A DNA stretch of 64,000 nucleotides from Bog-473 sp963828825 (lineage in GTDB: Bacteria; Actinomycetota; Acidimicrobiia; Acidimicrobiales; RAAP-2), in assembly GCA_963828825.1 (NCBI GenBank), contig CAWHGF010000007.1, positions 682,001-746,000 on the forward strand. The letters run 5' to 3'. Every line of letters begins with the position of its first letter. Within the stretch, counting starts at the first letter, position 1. The notes beneath the pieces were generated by a model. The model saw only the letters and a program-made list of their open reading frames with translations. It had not been told where the DNA came from and did no database searches. Below are positions 55,657 to 63,687 of the stretch, piece after piece. Made by a program: the position numbers and the translations under genes.

Positions 55657-55827
55657 CACGGGGGTCTTCATTCACCTGCCTTGTCGGTCGGAGACTGGCT
55701 CAAGCGCCTCCAGGGTGACTGGGATACTCCTCGGAGCACGAATTCGAGGCGACATGAGCCGCCCATCAATGAACGGGGGCAGTACAGGAGGGCACCGAAC
55801 TTCGGTGTCCCGAGCCATAGTTGCAAG

Positions 55828-56930
55828 GTGAGGTTGACCCGTCGCATCATGGCGATCCTGGGATTGGCCATTTTGACGATGACCACTGCACTCGTGGCAC
55901 AGGCGGCTGGTCTGCCACCACATGTAACGGTCTCGCAGGGTTACTCAGTGCGCTTGATGGCGATCACAGGGTTCGCCCCCGAACATGTCGTCTCGGAGGG
56001 GGAAAGGTTTGGGTCATCGGTTCATCGAGCCCAGAGTCCTTCAACCACTGCATCATCGAATCGGTCGTCCCGACGACCCTGCGCACTCGTCGTTACCCTC
56101 TGGCTGCGTGTGGTGCCTACTTCGCGATCGGTGGGGGCGCCATCTATCTGGCTGCCATCTCCTACGAGCGTGGCACCAACAACGATCTCGTTCACATCGA
56201 ACGATTCGATCCGACCACAGGCCACTCGACAGTGATGGCCCCGTTAGTGATGACTCTGGTGGGAAGCGCCCAAGCCCACGCCGCCTTTGCCTACGCCGAT
56301 GACTCACTTTGGTTCCGGGGTAATGGCACTCCTGGCACCCCGAGCGACGATCTTGTGCAGGTCTCGCCCTCCACCGGGGCTGTCGTTCGCACCATCGCCG
56401 ACAGCGCCTCGCCGCTATTGACTGACGAACCGTCATTGCTCGGAAACGGGGACTCCTTGTGGCTGGCAAGTGGTCCAGGGACGGCGACGGCAATCGCAAC
56501 CCTGGCGCCTGGGCGGTTCGTACCCACCCAGGTCTATGCCGAAAGCGGGTCCGGTGGGGTCGAGTGGTTGGCAGCGGTGGACGGCAACGTATGGGCCGAC
56601 GTGACGAACAACGGAATTCCGCATCTCGTTGAGCTCAGTCCCACCGGCGCGCTCCTCCAACGGGCTGGTCCTCAGCTGATCGGCGACACACCCCTAGTCA
56701 TCGCCGGCACGACACTGTGGGCCTCGGGCGTCGCTGCGAGCTGCAACAGCCCGCTCCAGGTATGGCGAGTCAACGAATCAACCGGGCGCGCAACTGCCAC
56801 GGTGACCATTCATACATCGTCGAATCCGTGCGTTGTCGCCACCGGCTTGGCCACCGCCGGTTCCTTCGCCTTCCAACTCATTGGATCGCCGGCCACACCT
56901 GGGATGTTGTACCGCATCGGAACTACGTAG
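55828..56930 (+). CDS. Secreted beta-propeller-like protein, disrupted by a -1 frameshift
   Basis: GTG 55828 opens MAILGLAILTMTTALVAQAA, a signal peptide, then YSVRLMAITGFAPEHVVSEG. At 55998-56002 (GGGGG) the frame must change; one more G continues as GKVWVIGSSSPESF, and repeats such as DDLVQVSPSTGAVVRTIA and DGNVWADVTNNGIPHLVELS follow to 56930. The full chain has about 368 residues and resembles quinoprotein-like or SMP-30-type propellers. It probably acts outside the cell. It lies 170 bp after the Ala-rich protein. Confidence 0.72.
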
Positions 56931-57031
56931 GAAGGCCAGCAGATTCGGTATCCGACGCGTACCGATCGCCCCAAGACCGGGGGTCCAACCCGATTTTGCC
57001 GAAGTATGCAGACACAAAGCCGGGGGTGAGG

Positions 57032-57262
57032 TTAAGGCTGGCGAGGCCGGCCGAACTGTCTCAGTCCGGTTAGTCCGTCCAGGTGGTTCTCACATGCCCA
57101 CACTCGCCACCAGCGGTCACCGGTAGGGCTGAACCATCGGCCGGTCCACGAGGGCGGTTCAGAACAGTGGGCGGCCTTCCCCTGACGGTCGTGAACCATG
57201 GCCCAGCACTGTCCAGGCTCCACGATGAACGCCTGGGCGTAGCGGTCGCCGGGCTGAGGCAT
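57032..57262 (-). CDS. Small Cys/Trp-rich hypothetical protein
   Basis: The 76-residue product has CWAMVHDRQGKAAHCSEPPS, WTGRWFSPTGDRWWRVWACE and NHLDGLTGLRQFGR. Four Cys or His in the spacing C-x14-C-x23-C-x2-H could bind zinc. The sequence looks conserved, but no named family is recognised. Its 5' end and upstream DNA are partly repeated at about 57895-57955. Confidence 0.6.
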   Translation of the reverse strand: MPQPGDRYAQAFIVEPGQCWAMVHDRQGKAAHCSEPPSWTGRWFSPTGDRWWRVWACENHLDGLTGLRQFGRPRQP

Positions 57263-57290
57263 CGGGGCCGCGGGACGAGGGTAGACCCGG
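57239..57290. repeat. Imperfect direct repeat, copy 1 (copy 2 at about 57905-57955)
   Basis: GGTCGCCGGGCT, then GGCATCGGG, then CGAGGGTAGA occur in the same order here and at 57906-57953, with small differences between them. Copy 1 spans the start and upstream region of the small Cys/Trp gene. Copy 2 has a similar ATG context but only a short following frame. Confidence 0.6.
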
Positions 57291-57706
57291 GGGAGCGTCA
57301 GGCCGCGATTCAGCCCTAGCGGGGACTGAATCGGCCACCTCCGACACGGTGGCGATCACCCCTCGCCAGGCGTCCCACTCCGGTGGCGCTGTGCAGCCTG
57401 CATCCTGCTACCTATGAATGGGAACCGGGCCAAATGGTCTGCTCTTGCACAACGGTCCCACAACGCTCGCTGTGGTCGGGGTAAGGGCGTGGGAGCGGTG
57501 GCCAGGCAAACGGCGAGGATTCCCAGGCCGCCGCCCCAGTGACTTCCGATGCTGACCGTTGAGCTGACGTCGAGATAGAGCCGATCGGACGGAACCGGTG
57601 CAACGTTCTGACAATGCTCGTAGGTCACCCCGAACGGCTGCGGCTGCGCCGGTGGGTGGCGTAGGGATCCCCATACGCGCCGGGCGACGAAGCCAGAATT
57701 TTGCCG
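57263..57706. other. Stretch without a recognised gene
   Basis: About 440 bp between two small genes. Minus-strand frames here (for example 57356-57859) overlap a good plus-strand gene and show no homology. The likely promoter of the Cys/Trp-rich gene lies at its left edge. Confidence 0.45.
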
Positions 57707-57877
57707 ATGGCTAACTACCTTGAACGTAAGCGGGTCCGGTGCCCGTACGACCCATCTCATTGGGGCGAGGCGGTGTATGGGGTCCTCGAATGGGACAGCG
57801 GCAGCGAGCGGGAGTTCAAGTCGTTTCGGTGCGAAGACGAATCCTGCCGGGAGCTGCATCCGCCGGCGAGCGCTTGA
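57707..57877 (+). CDS. 56-residue zinc-ribbon-like protein
   Basis: ATG 57707 to TGA 57877. The product has RVRCPYDPSHWGEAVYGV at one side and FRCEDESCRELH at the other, a typical pair of metal-binding knuckles (C-x5-H and C-x4-C-x3-H). Such short proteins are easily missed. No ribosome site is clear, and the function is unknown. Confidence 0.55.
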   Translation: MANYLERKRVRCPYDPSHWGEAVYGVLEWDSGSEREFKSFRCEDESCRELHPPASA

Positions 57878-58117
57878 TCGACGGATCCATCCTGTCGGAG
57901 ACGTCGACGGGGTCGCCGGGCTCGGGCATCGGGACCACGGACCGAGGGTAGAGCAAGGTTGGCCCTAATTGTCCGTCCGTTGGGCAGGTTCAGCCCGATC
58001 GGCCCTATCTCGGCGCCGGCCCGCGATGAAACGATCCGAACCGAGGGGCGGTGATCTCATGGCGGCGCCCCCCTCGTTATCGAGGCGGCATTGGTCGCTA
58101 AGCGGGAGATGCGGACT

Positions 58118-59074
58118 ATGAAAGCAACGCCGGCATTAGTGATGCCGCATGGGGCTTCGACGCATTTGCGCCGAGTCCCAAGGCTTGGGCGAGTACTGCT
58201 GGGGGGATCTCTGGTCGGATCAGCCACGCTCGCCATGGGATTTTCGGGTGGATCAGCCGGGGCCGCGTTAAAGCACCAATCAACGGCGAAGCTCCTCCGG
58301 GCGGCCTATTCCCAGACGGTCGACGCCAAGACGGCCAAGGTGACGCTCACTGAGTCCGTGACCGCGTCGAACTCACTACCGCTGCAGGTCACCATTTCGG
58401 GCCAAGGATCGGTCGATTTCAATAGCGGCAATGGCACGCTGACCTTGTCGTCGCCCCAGGCTGGCAGCTTCAGCGCTCGATTCATCAGCCCAGAGGTCTA
58501 CATCCAGCTCCCGGCTGCCGATAAGGCTCAGCTCCCAGCTGGCAAGACTTGGATTTCGATCAACGAGAACACGGTGACCGAGGCCAAGTTGGGACAGAGC
58601 CTGGCGCAGTTGAGCAGCTCTTCGCAGGAGTCGACCCAGCTCCTCTCGTATCTCCAGTCTGTATCCACCTCAGGCATCACGACCGTTGGCCCGGCCACCA
58701 TCAAAGGGGTGGCCACCACCGAGTACAAGGCCACGGTCGACCTGACCAAGGTGGCGGCCCAGAAGAGTCCGGCCGCACAGGCGGCCATTAAGAGCCTCGA
58801 AACCCAGCTCAACGCGACAATGCTGCCCGTCCAGATCTGGCTCGATGGACAAGGCCGGGTGCGACAGGTCTCCGAGCAGGTTCAAGTGTCAACCACCTCC
58901 CAGTCGAGTGGCGGGGCCACGATCCCGGCTGCATCGGGTTCGGTATCGACAACCGTCGACTACTACGACTTCGGGACCCCGGTGACGGTGCAGGCGCCCC
59001 CCGCTTCGCAGGTGGACGACGTCACCGGTCAGGCTGTGGCTGCAGCCTCCAGCACCACGGCGACGACCGGATGA
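58118..59074 (+). CDS. Secreted LppX/LprG-like protein 1
   Basis: ATG 58118 (GGGAG nine bases upstream) gives 318 residues. A signal peptide (LLGGSLVGSATLAMGF) is followed by a Thr/Ser-rich domain of beta-strand repeats: STAKLLRAAYSQTVDAKTAK, VTISGQGSVDFNSGNGTL, GVATTEYKATVDLTKVA. This pattern resembles the LppX/LprG lipid-binding proteins of Actinobacteria. There is no lipobox Cys, so it is probably released. It is read with the next gene, 22 bp later. Confidence 0.65.
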   Translation: MKATPALVMPHGASTHLRRVPRLGRVLLGGSLVGSATLAMGFSGGSAGAALKHQSTAKLLRAAYSQTVDAKTAKVTLTESVTASNSLPLQVTISGQGSVDFNSGNGTLTLSSPQAGSFSARFISPEVYIQLPAADKAQLPAGKTWISINENTVTEAKLGQSLAQLSSSSQESTQLLSYLQSVSTSGITTVGPATIKGVATTEYKATVDLTKVAAQKSPAAQAAIKSLETQLNATMLPVQIWLDGQGRVRQVSEQVQVSTTSQSSGGATIPAASGSVSTTVDYYDFGTPVTVQAPPASQVDDVTGQAVAAASSTTATTG

Positions 59075-59096
59075 TGGCGATGCGCATGAGGGTTTC

Positions 59097-59801
59097 GTGA
59101 AAAGGAGTCGATTTGTTTCGGCACTTGGCGTGTGCATACTTGCAGGACTCACGTATTGCGGAACATCGGTGGCATCGGCATCCACATCCGCTCCTCCGCC
59201 CTCAAAACTTTTGGCGCTTGCGATCCAGAATGCTGATGCATCCGGTTGGGTGCACGAGATCACCAATGCCTCTGGTCCGGGACATAAGTGGTCCGCGGAC
59301 AATGTCATCGGTACCACCGAGGGTCGGCAGAATATCGTCTCCGATGGAGCCCATGCCCGAGTACTGGTGGTTGGCGGAAACGCCTACATCTACGGCGACG
59401 ACAAGGCGATTACGAACTACTTCGGGATCTCTACGGCCAATCCCCAGAAATACGCCAACCAATGGCTCGAGCTCACGCCCTCGAATCCGGGTTATTCGAC
59501 CGTGAGTAACGCCGTGACGTTGACATCGGATTTAGGACACTTAGAGATGCAGGGAAAGCTCAAGGAAGGCCAAGTAGTTGTCATCGATGGGCACAAGGTT
59601 TGTCCCATCATCGGTCATATTCCGGCAACGTCGCAGGCTCCGGCGGGAATTGGCACGGCCTACGTTACGACGGCGGGAAGGATCCTTCCCTTTGAATATC
59701 GAATAACGGCGAACGGCATCAAGTCGACTACTTCATGGACTCAGTGGGGTCATGCGGTCAAACTCGCTGCGCCTAACTCATCGACCCCGCTGAGTTATTA
59801 G
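59097..59801 (+). CDS. Secreted LppX-like protein 2
   Basis: GTG 59097 gives 234 residues: a signal peptide (FVSALGVCILAGLTYCGTSV) and a mature part with IQNADASGWVHEITNASG, ADNVIGTTEGRQNIVSDG, VLVVGGNAYIYGDDKAITNY and VVVIDGHKVCPIIGH. It appears to be a shorter relative of the preceding protein and might bind or carry a hydrophobic ligand outside the membrane. This is an inference from fold-like pattern only. Confidence 0.6.
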   Translation: MKRSRFVSALGVCILAGLTYCGTSVASASTSAPPPSKLLALAIQNADASGWVHEITNASGPGHKWSADNVIGTTEGRQNIVSDGAHARVLVVGGNAYIYGDDKAITNYFGISTANPQKYANQWLELTPSNPGYSTVSNAVTLTSDLGHLEMQGKLKEGQVVVIDGHKVCPIIGHIPATSQAPAGIGTAYVTTAGRILPFEYRITANGIKSTTSWTQWGHAVKLAAPNSSTPLSY

Positions 59802-59977
59802 ATAGACATCGAGGGAGAGAGTGTCCCCGTTTTCCGGAACGGCGGCTATCTAGCAGGCATGTCTGAACACACAAGTGGGGCAGTGGGCCGGTTGAGTGCG
59901 ACGCCTGTCGGACCCGTGTAAGGCTTCTCGGGTGAACAAGGTGCAGAGCCCGTTACGACGGACCCGCTGAGGTGTCA

Positions 59978-60334
59978 ATGCTCGGAGCCGCACTACCGGT
60001 GGACTCGTTGGCGGCCTCGGGGCCAACCAGCGGCGCTCGGGACTGGATCCTGCTCCTCTTGATCGTCTCCTTCCTGGGAAAGTTGATCGGCACAGTCACC
60101 GTGGCGCTCAGCTACTACAAGGGCCACCGGATCGCTACGACGTTGTCCGGGATATTGGTGCCAGAAGACCGGAATCAAGTCACCATTGCCGAGCTCGATG
60201 CGAGCGCAGTAGCGGTGAGGAACGTGGTCGAGGAGCTGAAGGTCACCTGGCCAAAAACGCACGGTCTTGTCGCATTCGTCATTGGGGCGCCCGCTGGCTT
60301 CGCTGCCCGGGTCATTGCCTTGTACGCGCTCTGA
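59978..60334 (+). CDS. Hypothetical membrane protein
   Basis: ATG 59978 follows CTGAGG by about seven bases. The 118-residue product has two hydrophobic segments (ARDWILLLLIVSFLGKLIGTV and HGLVAFVIGAPAGFAARVIA) and a charged central part. No family is recognised. The 176 bp before it hold no clear gene. Confidence 0.55.
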   Translation: MLGAALPVDSLAASGPTSGARDWILLLLIVSFLGKLIGTVTVALSYYKGHRIATTLSGILVPEDRNQVTIAELDASAVAVRNVVEELKVTWPKTHGLVAFVIGAPAGFAARVIALYAL

Positions 60335-60376
60335 GCCCCCCTCGGCTCTTCGTTCCCTAGGCCCCAAAAATTTCGC

Positions 60377-61325
60377 CTAGTCAGAAGCGACGTCAAGGTC
60401 GGCGGAGCCGAGTCTGGCGGCGCGCTGGCGAGGAGCAAGACGGGGTCGCTTCCTCCCACTACCGCAAGCACGTGGTCGCTGTGCAGCCGAGGGCGACGAT
60501 CTGGCTCTCCGCTGACAGCGGTCTCTTTGGTGTGCGAGGGCTGCGATTGAACGTGAATCCAAGGCAATCCGACGCGACGAATGCGTCTTCGTATCCTTTT
60601 CGATGAGCTTAGACCCTTGGGTCTCGACAATTGATCGAGAAATCGTTAGGGCCCCGGTCTTCATGTCGAGATCCGACCAGCGAATCGCGCAGAGCTCGCC
60701 GCGACGGGCTCCGGTCGTAGCAGCGAGAAGCAAAAACATCCCAGGTCCGGATCTGCGAGGTCTGCCTCTGCAATAAGATGAAGGACGCCATCAGCTTCGG
60801 GGGGATGTAGCGCCCGCGTTCGTACTCTGGGAGGTCGTGCCAGTGAGGCCGGATTTGCGGAAATCCAACCCCAGCGCATCGCCTGATTGAGTGCTCTCCG
60901 GATGACGGCATGGGTCTGTCGGACTGTTGCCGGCGAGAGCGGCCCGCCATCTAGGCCGCCTTCGTCGCGCAGCTTCGAATAGAAACGGTCGAGCTGATCA
61001 GTCCGCAGCTTCGCGAGCAAGACTCGGCCGATGTCGGGCTCGATGTAACAGCGGACGATTCGCTCGTAACCGCGAATCGTCGACGGAGAGAGATCCTCCC
61101 GGACAAGGTCGAGCCATCGGCGGATTAACTCGCCGAGGGTGGTGTCCTTGGCGCACGTCCACCGCCTGACACCTCTGACACGAAACGAACCAGCCTCTCG
61201 TCCGCTTCGCGCTTTCCACCTCGGAATGTTCGCGTCAGATACTTGCCTCGATTCGTCGTCGGATCTACTCCGACATACGCACGCAACTCCCAAGAGTTGC
61301 CTCTCCGGCGAACGTGGCCCTTCAT
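60377..61325 (-). pseudogene. Decayed tyrosine recombinase (integrase)
   Basis: Parts of one integrase lie in three frames. ATG 61325 opens an arm-type N-terminus (GHVRRRGNSWELRAYVGVDP, TFRGGKREADERLV). Next, in another frame, is the SAM-like core-binding domain (TLGELIRRWLDLVREDLSPS, YERIVRCYIEPDIGRVLLAK, ATVRQTHAVIRRALNQAMRW). A third frame gives LLLAATTGARRGELCAIRWSDL, the start of the catalytic domain with the first Arg. The later HxxR and Tyr motifs cannot be found, so the enzyme is inactive. It begins about 120 bp from the 3' end of tRNA-Lys, a usual attachment site. Confidence 0.8.
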
Positions 61326-61447
61326 GGTTCTCCTGCTCCTGCTCCGCCACAGCGAGGCTGCCCAAAAACAGTAGAATTGAGTGGCAATCCAAAGAGAGGC
61401 AGGGAAGCAGGATCTCAGTTCGAGGGGTTTGAGCTGGTTATTTGCGG

Positions 61448-61520
61448 TGGGCCGCCCGGGTCTCGATCCCGGCACCTTGGGATTAAAAGTCCCCTGCTCT
61501 TCCGGATGAGCTAGCGGCCC
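61448..61520 (-). tRNA. tRNA-Lys (anticodon TTT)
   Basis: On the minus strand GGGCCGC pairs with GCGGCCC as the acceptor stem. The anticodon arm GGGGA-CTTTTAA-TCCC gives anticodon TTT. The T arm is CCGGG-ATCGAGA-CCCGG with a somewhat unusual loop. CCA is not encoded. The gene is a classic insertion site for integrases, and a relic of one lies just downstream. Confidence 0.9.
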
Positions 61521-61568
61521 GCGACTGCAAGATAACTGACGAACGGAGTACGTCCGGGCAGACTGGCC

Positions 61569-62439
61569 TCAGGCGATGGCCGCCAGCTTCGGCACGACCG
61601 GCCCCCACTGCTCTTCGAGCCACTGTGACGGTTCGGGACCGCTCGCACGGATCACGATCGCATGGACGCCGGCGCGATGGAGCGCCTCGGCCTCACGCAC
61701 GATGGCGTCCGGTCTGGCGTCGTCCGCCACCCCGATCAGCGCCGTCACTTCGATCTCTGCAAAGTCGCGACCGACCACGTCGCAGTGACGCTGCAGCACA
61801 TCCACCTTGTGGGTGACGGTCTCCACGTCCCCGATGATGTTACAGGCGTCGGCGTAGGCCGCCACGAGACGCAGGGTCTTGCGCTCGCCTCCACCACCGA
61901 TGAGCACCCGCGGCCTGGGCGAGCTCACCGGCTGGGGTGAGCAGAGGGTCTCGGCCAGTTGGTAGTGCGTGCCTGCGTACGGCCCGTTGTCATCGCTCCA
62001 CATCTGGAAGCAGATCTGCAGCGTCTCTTCAAGGCGTTCGTACCGCTCACGCAACGGTGGGAACGGAACACCCAGCCCCCGATGCTCCCTCTCGTACCAT
62101 GCGGCCCCCAGTCCGAGCTCGGCCCGACCTCCCGACAGGACGTCCAGCGTGGTGATCGTCTTGGCCAGGAGCCCGGGGTGGCGGTAGGTCACTCCGCCTA
62201 CCAGGAGCCGGAACCGCAGTCGCTCCGTCTTGGCAGCGGCGAAGGAAAGCGCCGTGTATCCCTCGAGCATCGGCTCCTCGGCTGGCCAGAGCATCTCCAT
62301 CTGGAACCAGTGGTCCATCACCGACAGCGTGCCGCACGCCAATTGACTCCGCCGTCCGGGCCAGGGTGGTCAACGTGGGCCCGATGGCCTCCGCGCCGCC
62401 GGGCCAGGTGAAGCGGGGCACATGGATGTCCAATTGCAT
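61569..62439 (-). CDS. Luciferase-like (LLM) flavin/F420 oxidoreductase, disrupted by a +1 frameshift
   Basis: ATG 62439, after GGAGG, opens MQLDIHVPRFTWPGGAEAIG and ARTAESIGV in one frame. From about 62333 the chain continues in the other as GTLSVMDHWFQMEMLWPA, LLVGGVTYRHPGLLAKTITT, GLGAAWYEREHRGLGVPFPP, RVLIGGGGERKTLRLVA, ending in PVVPKLAAIA. One extra base near 62334 explains the break. The full length is about 289 residues, the norm for F420-dependent LLM enzymes. The substrate is unknown. Confidence 0.82.
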
Positions 62440-62576
62440 GTCGTCCTCCGGTCGCTCGTCTCGACGCACCCACGGTCTAGCCGTGAGTCGGGCTGGTGTG
62501 CCTGACCCAGTCTGGACAGCGGTGGGAGTGGCCATGATCCACGTCCGACGGCCGCCCCTGACCGTAGGCTGCTCTC

Positions 62577-63341
62577 ATGCAGTCGAGGGTTTCTCGCCGC
62601 TCAGCCGCACTGGTTCTCGCCATGAGTGCGACGCCGATCATGCTCGGCGTCCTGTCGGGAAACGCCGCCGCGCAGGATACGACCACGACGACGGCAGCCG
62701 TCACGACAACCACGGTGGCACCGACGACCACATCAACGGTGCCCCCGACGACCGCGCCCACGACCACGACCACACTTCCCGCGACCACAACGACGCGAGC
62801 CCGCCCGACCACCACCACGTCGCACCCCACGACCACGACCACGACGGTCGCCAAGACGACCTCGAGTTCCAAGGCGTGGGGCTGGGTGCTCTTGGCAGTG
62901 GTCATCGCCCTTGCGGCGATCCTCGTCGGCCTGCTCATCGCCCGCACCAGGCGGCAGGGGCGTGAGGTGGACTGGGAGCGCTCGGTGCGGCCCGCCGTGA
63001 CCGCGGCCGAGCTGGCGCGGGAGCTGGTCCTTTCGCAATCGGACGCCGACGATGCCCAGCGACGAGCCAACGTCGCCGTGCAGGTCGACGACGCCGTGGA
63101 GGGTCTGGAGCGCGCTGCCGCAGCGGCGCCCGATGCGGCAAACCGGGCGCTCTGCATGCGATGTGCGGACAGCTTGCGAGGTCTCGCATTCGCCGTCGAG
63201 GCGGACCACCTGATGCGTTCCGGGGGTGCGACCCCGACGGGGGAGCAGTTGGCCTCGGCCGATTCGGCTCGACGGAACCGCTCGGCCGAGCTCAATGCTG
63301 CGCTTCAGGACCTCAAGCTGGCGATCGCAGCCAAGAAGTAG
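62577..63341 (+). CDS. Thr-rich, single-pass membrane protein
   Basis: The 254-residue protein has a signal peptide (about residues 1-32), a Thr/Pro-rich outside stretch (about 34-95), a membrane helix (WGWVLLAVVIALAAILVGLL, about 101-122) and a charged inside domain of about 130 residues (REVDWERSVRPAVTAAELAR, NAALQDLKLAIAAK). The outside part may be glycosylated and span the wall. No enzyme motif is visible. The short gap before it holds its promoter and that of the divergent LLM gene. Confidence 0.7.
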   Translation: MQSRVSRRSAALVLAMSATPIMLGVLSGNAAAQDTTTTTAAVTTTTVAPTTTSTVPPTTAPTTTTTLPATTTTRARPTTTTSHPTTTTTTVAKTTSSSKAWGWVLLAVVIALAAILVGLLIARTRRQGREVDWERSVRPAVTAAELARELVLSQSDADDAQRRANVAVQVDDAVEGLERAAAAAPDAANRALCMRCADSLRGLAFAVEADHLMRSGGATPTGEQLASADSARRNRSAELNAALQDLKLAIAAKK

Positions 63342-63389
63342 CTCCGCCGGCCGTTCGGAAGCTCTCTACCGGCGATGGGGACCCGACGA

Positions 63390-63687
63390 TCACTCCGCCC
63401 GCAACATGAGGGCGGTCGGCGTGCGCGCCGCACTTCTGGCCGGTACGGCCGCCAGGTTGGCCGACAGCACCGTGCCCAGAGCGACCAGGACGACCGACGG
63501 GACGGACACCGTGGGCTACGGCACCGCGTTGATCTGCTCTGCGAAAAGGTCCCACAGCCAACGTCCGACGACGATCCCGAGCGGGATCCCGATCACGATC
63601 CCGACGACGGCAGCAGTCGTTGCCTGCCAGGCCGCGGCCGCCTGGCGGCGCGCACGACGACCTCGCAGCTCCTGCCGCGCCGAGTGA
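63390..63687 (-). pseudogene. Remnant of an FtsX-like permease C-terminus
   Basis: The reading frame gives ARRQAAAAWQATTAAVVGIV, GIPLGIVVGRWLWDLFAEQ and AVP, then a TAG stop at about 63517. Past that stop the same frame continues as PTVSVPSVVLVALGTVLSAN and RSAARTPTALMLRAE, ending at 63390. This is the last two helices of an FtsX-like permease with an in-frame nonsense codon and no N-terminus. It follows directly on the LLM gene stop. Confidence 0.72.

Noticed and set aside
59859..59921. 20-codon frame starting at an ATG near 59859
   Set aside because: Too short, with no ribosome site or homology.
25593..61447. Known biosynthetic cluster (terpenoid or polyketide) spanning the accessory region
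   Set aside because: One polyprenyl synthase, two dioxygenases and scattered methyltransferases are not contiguous and no core synthase is present.
62680..62860. ACC/ACG-rich stretch as a tandem repeat or CRISPR-like array
   Set aside because: It is the codon pattern of a Thr-rich linker; there are no regular spacers or repeats.
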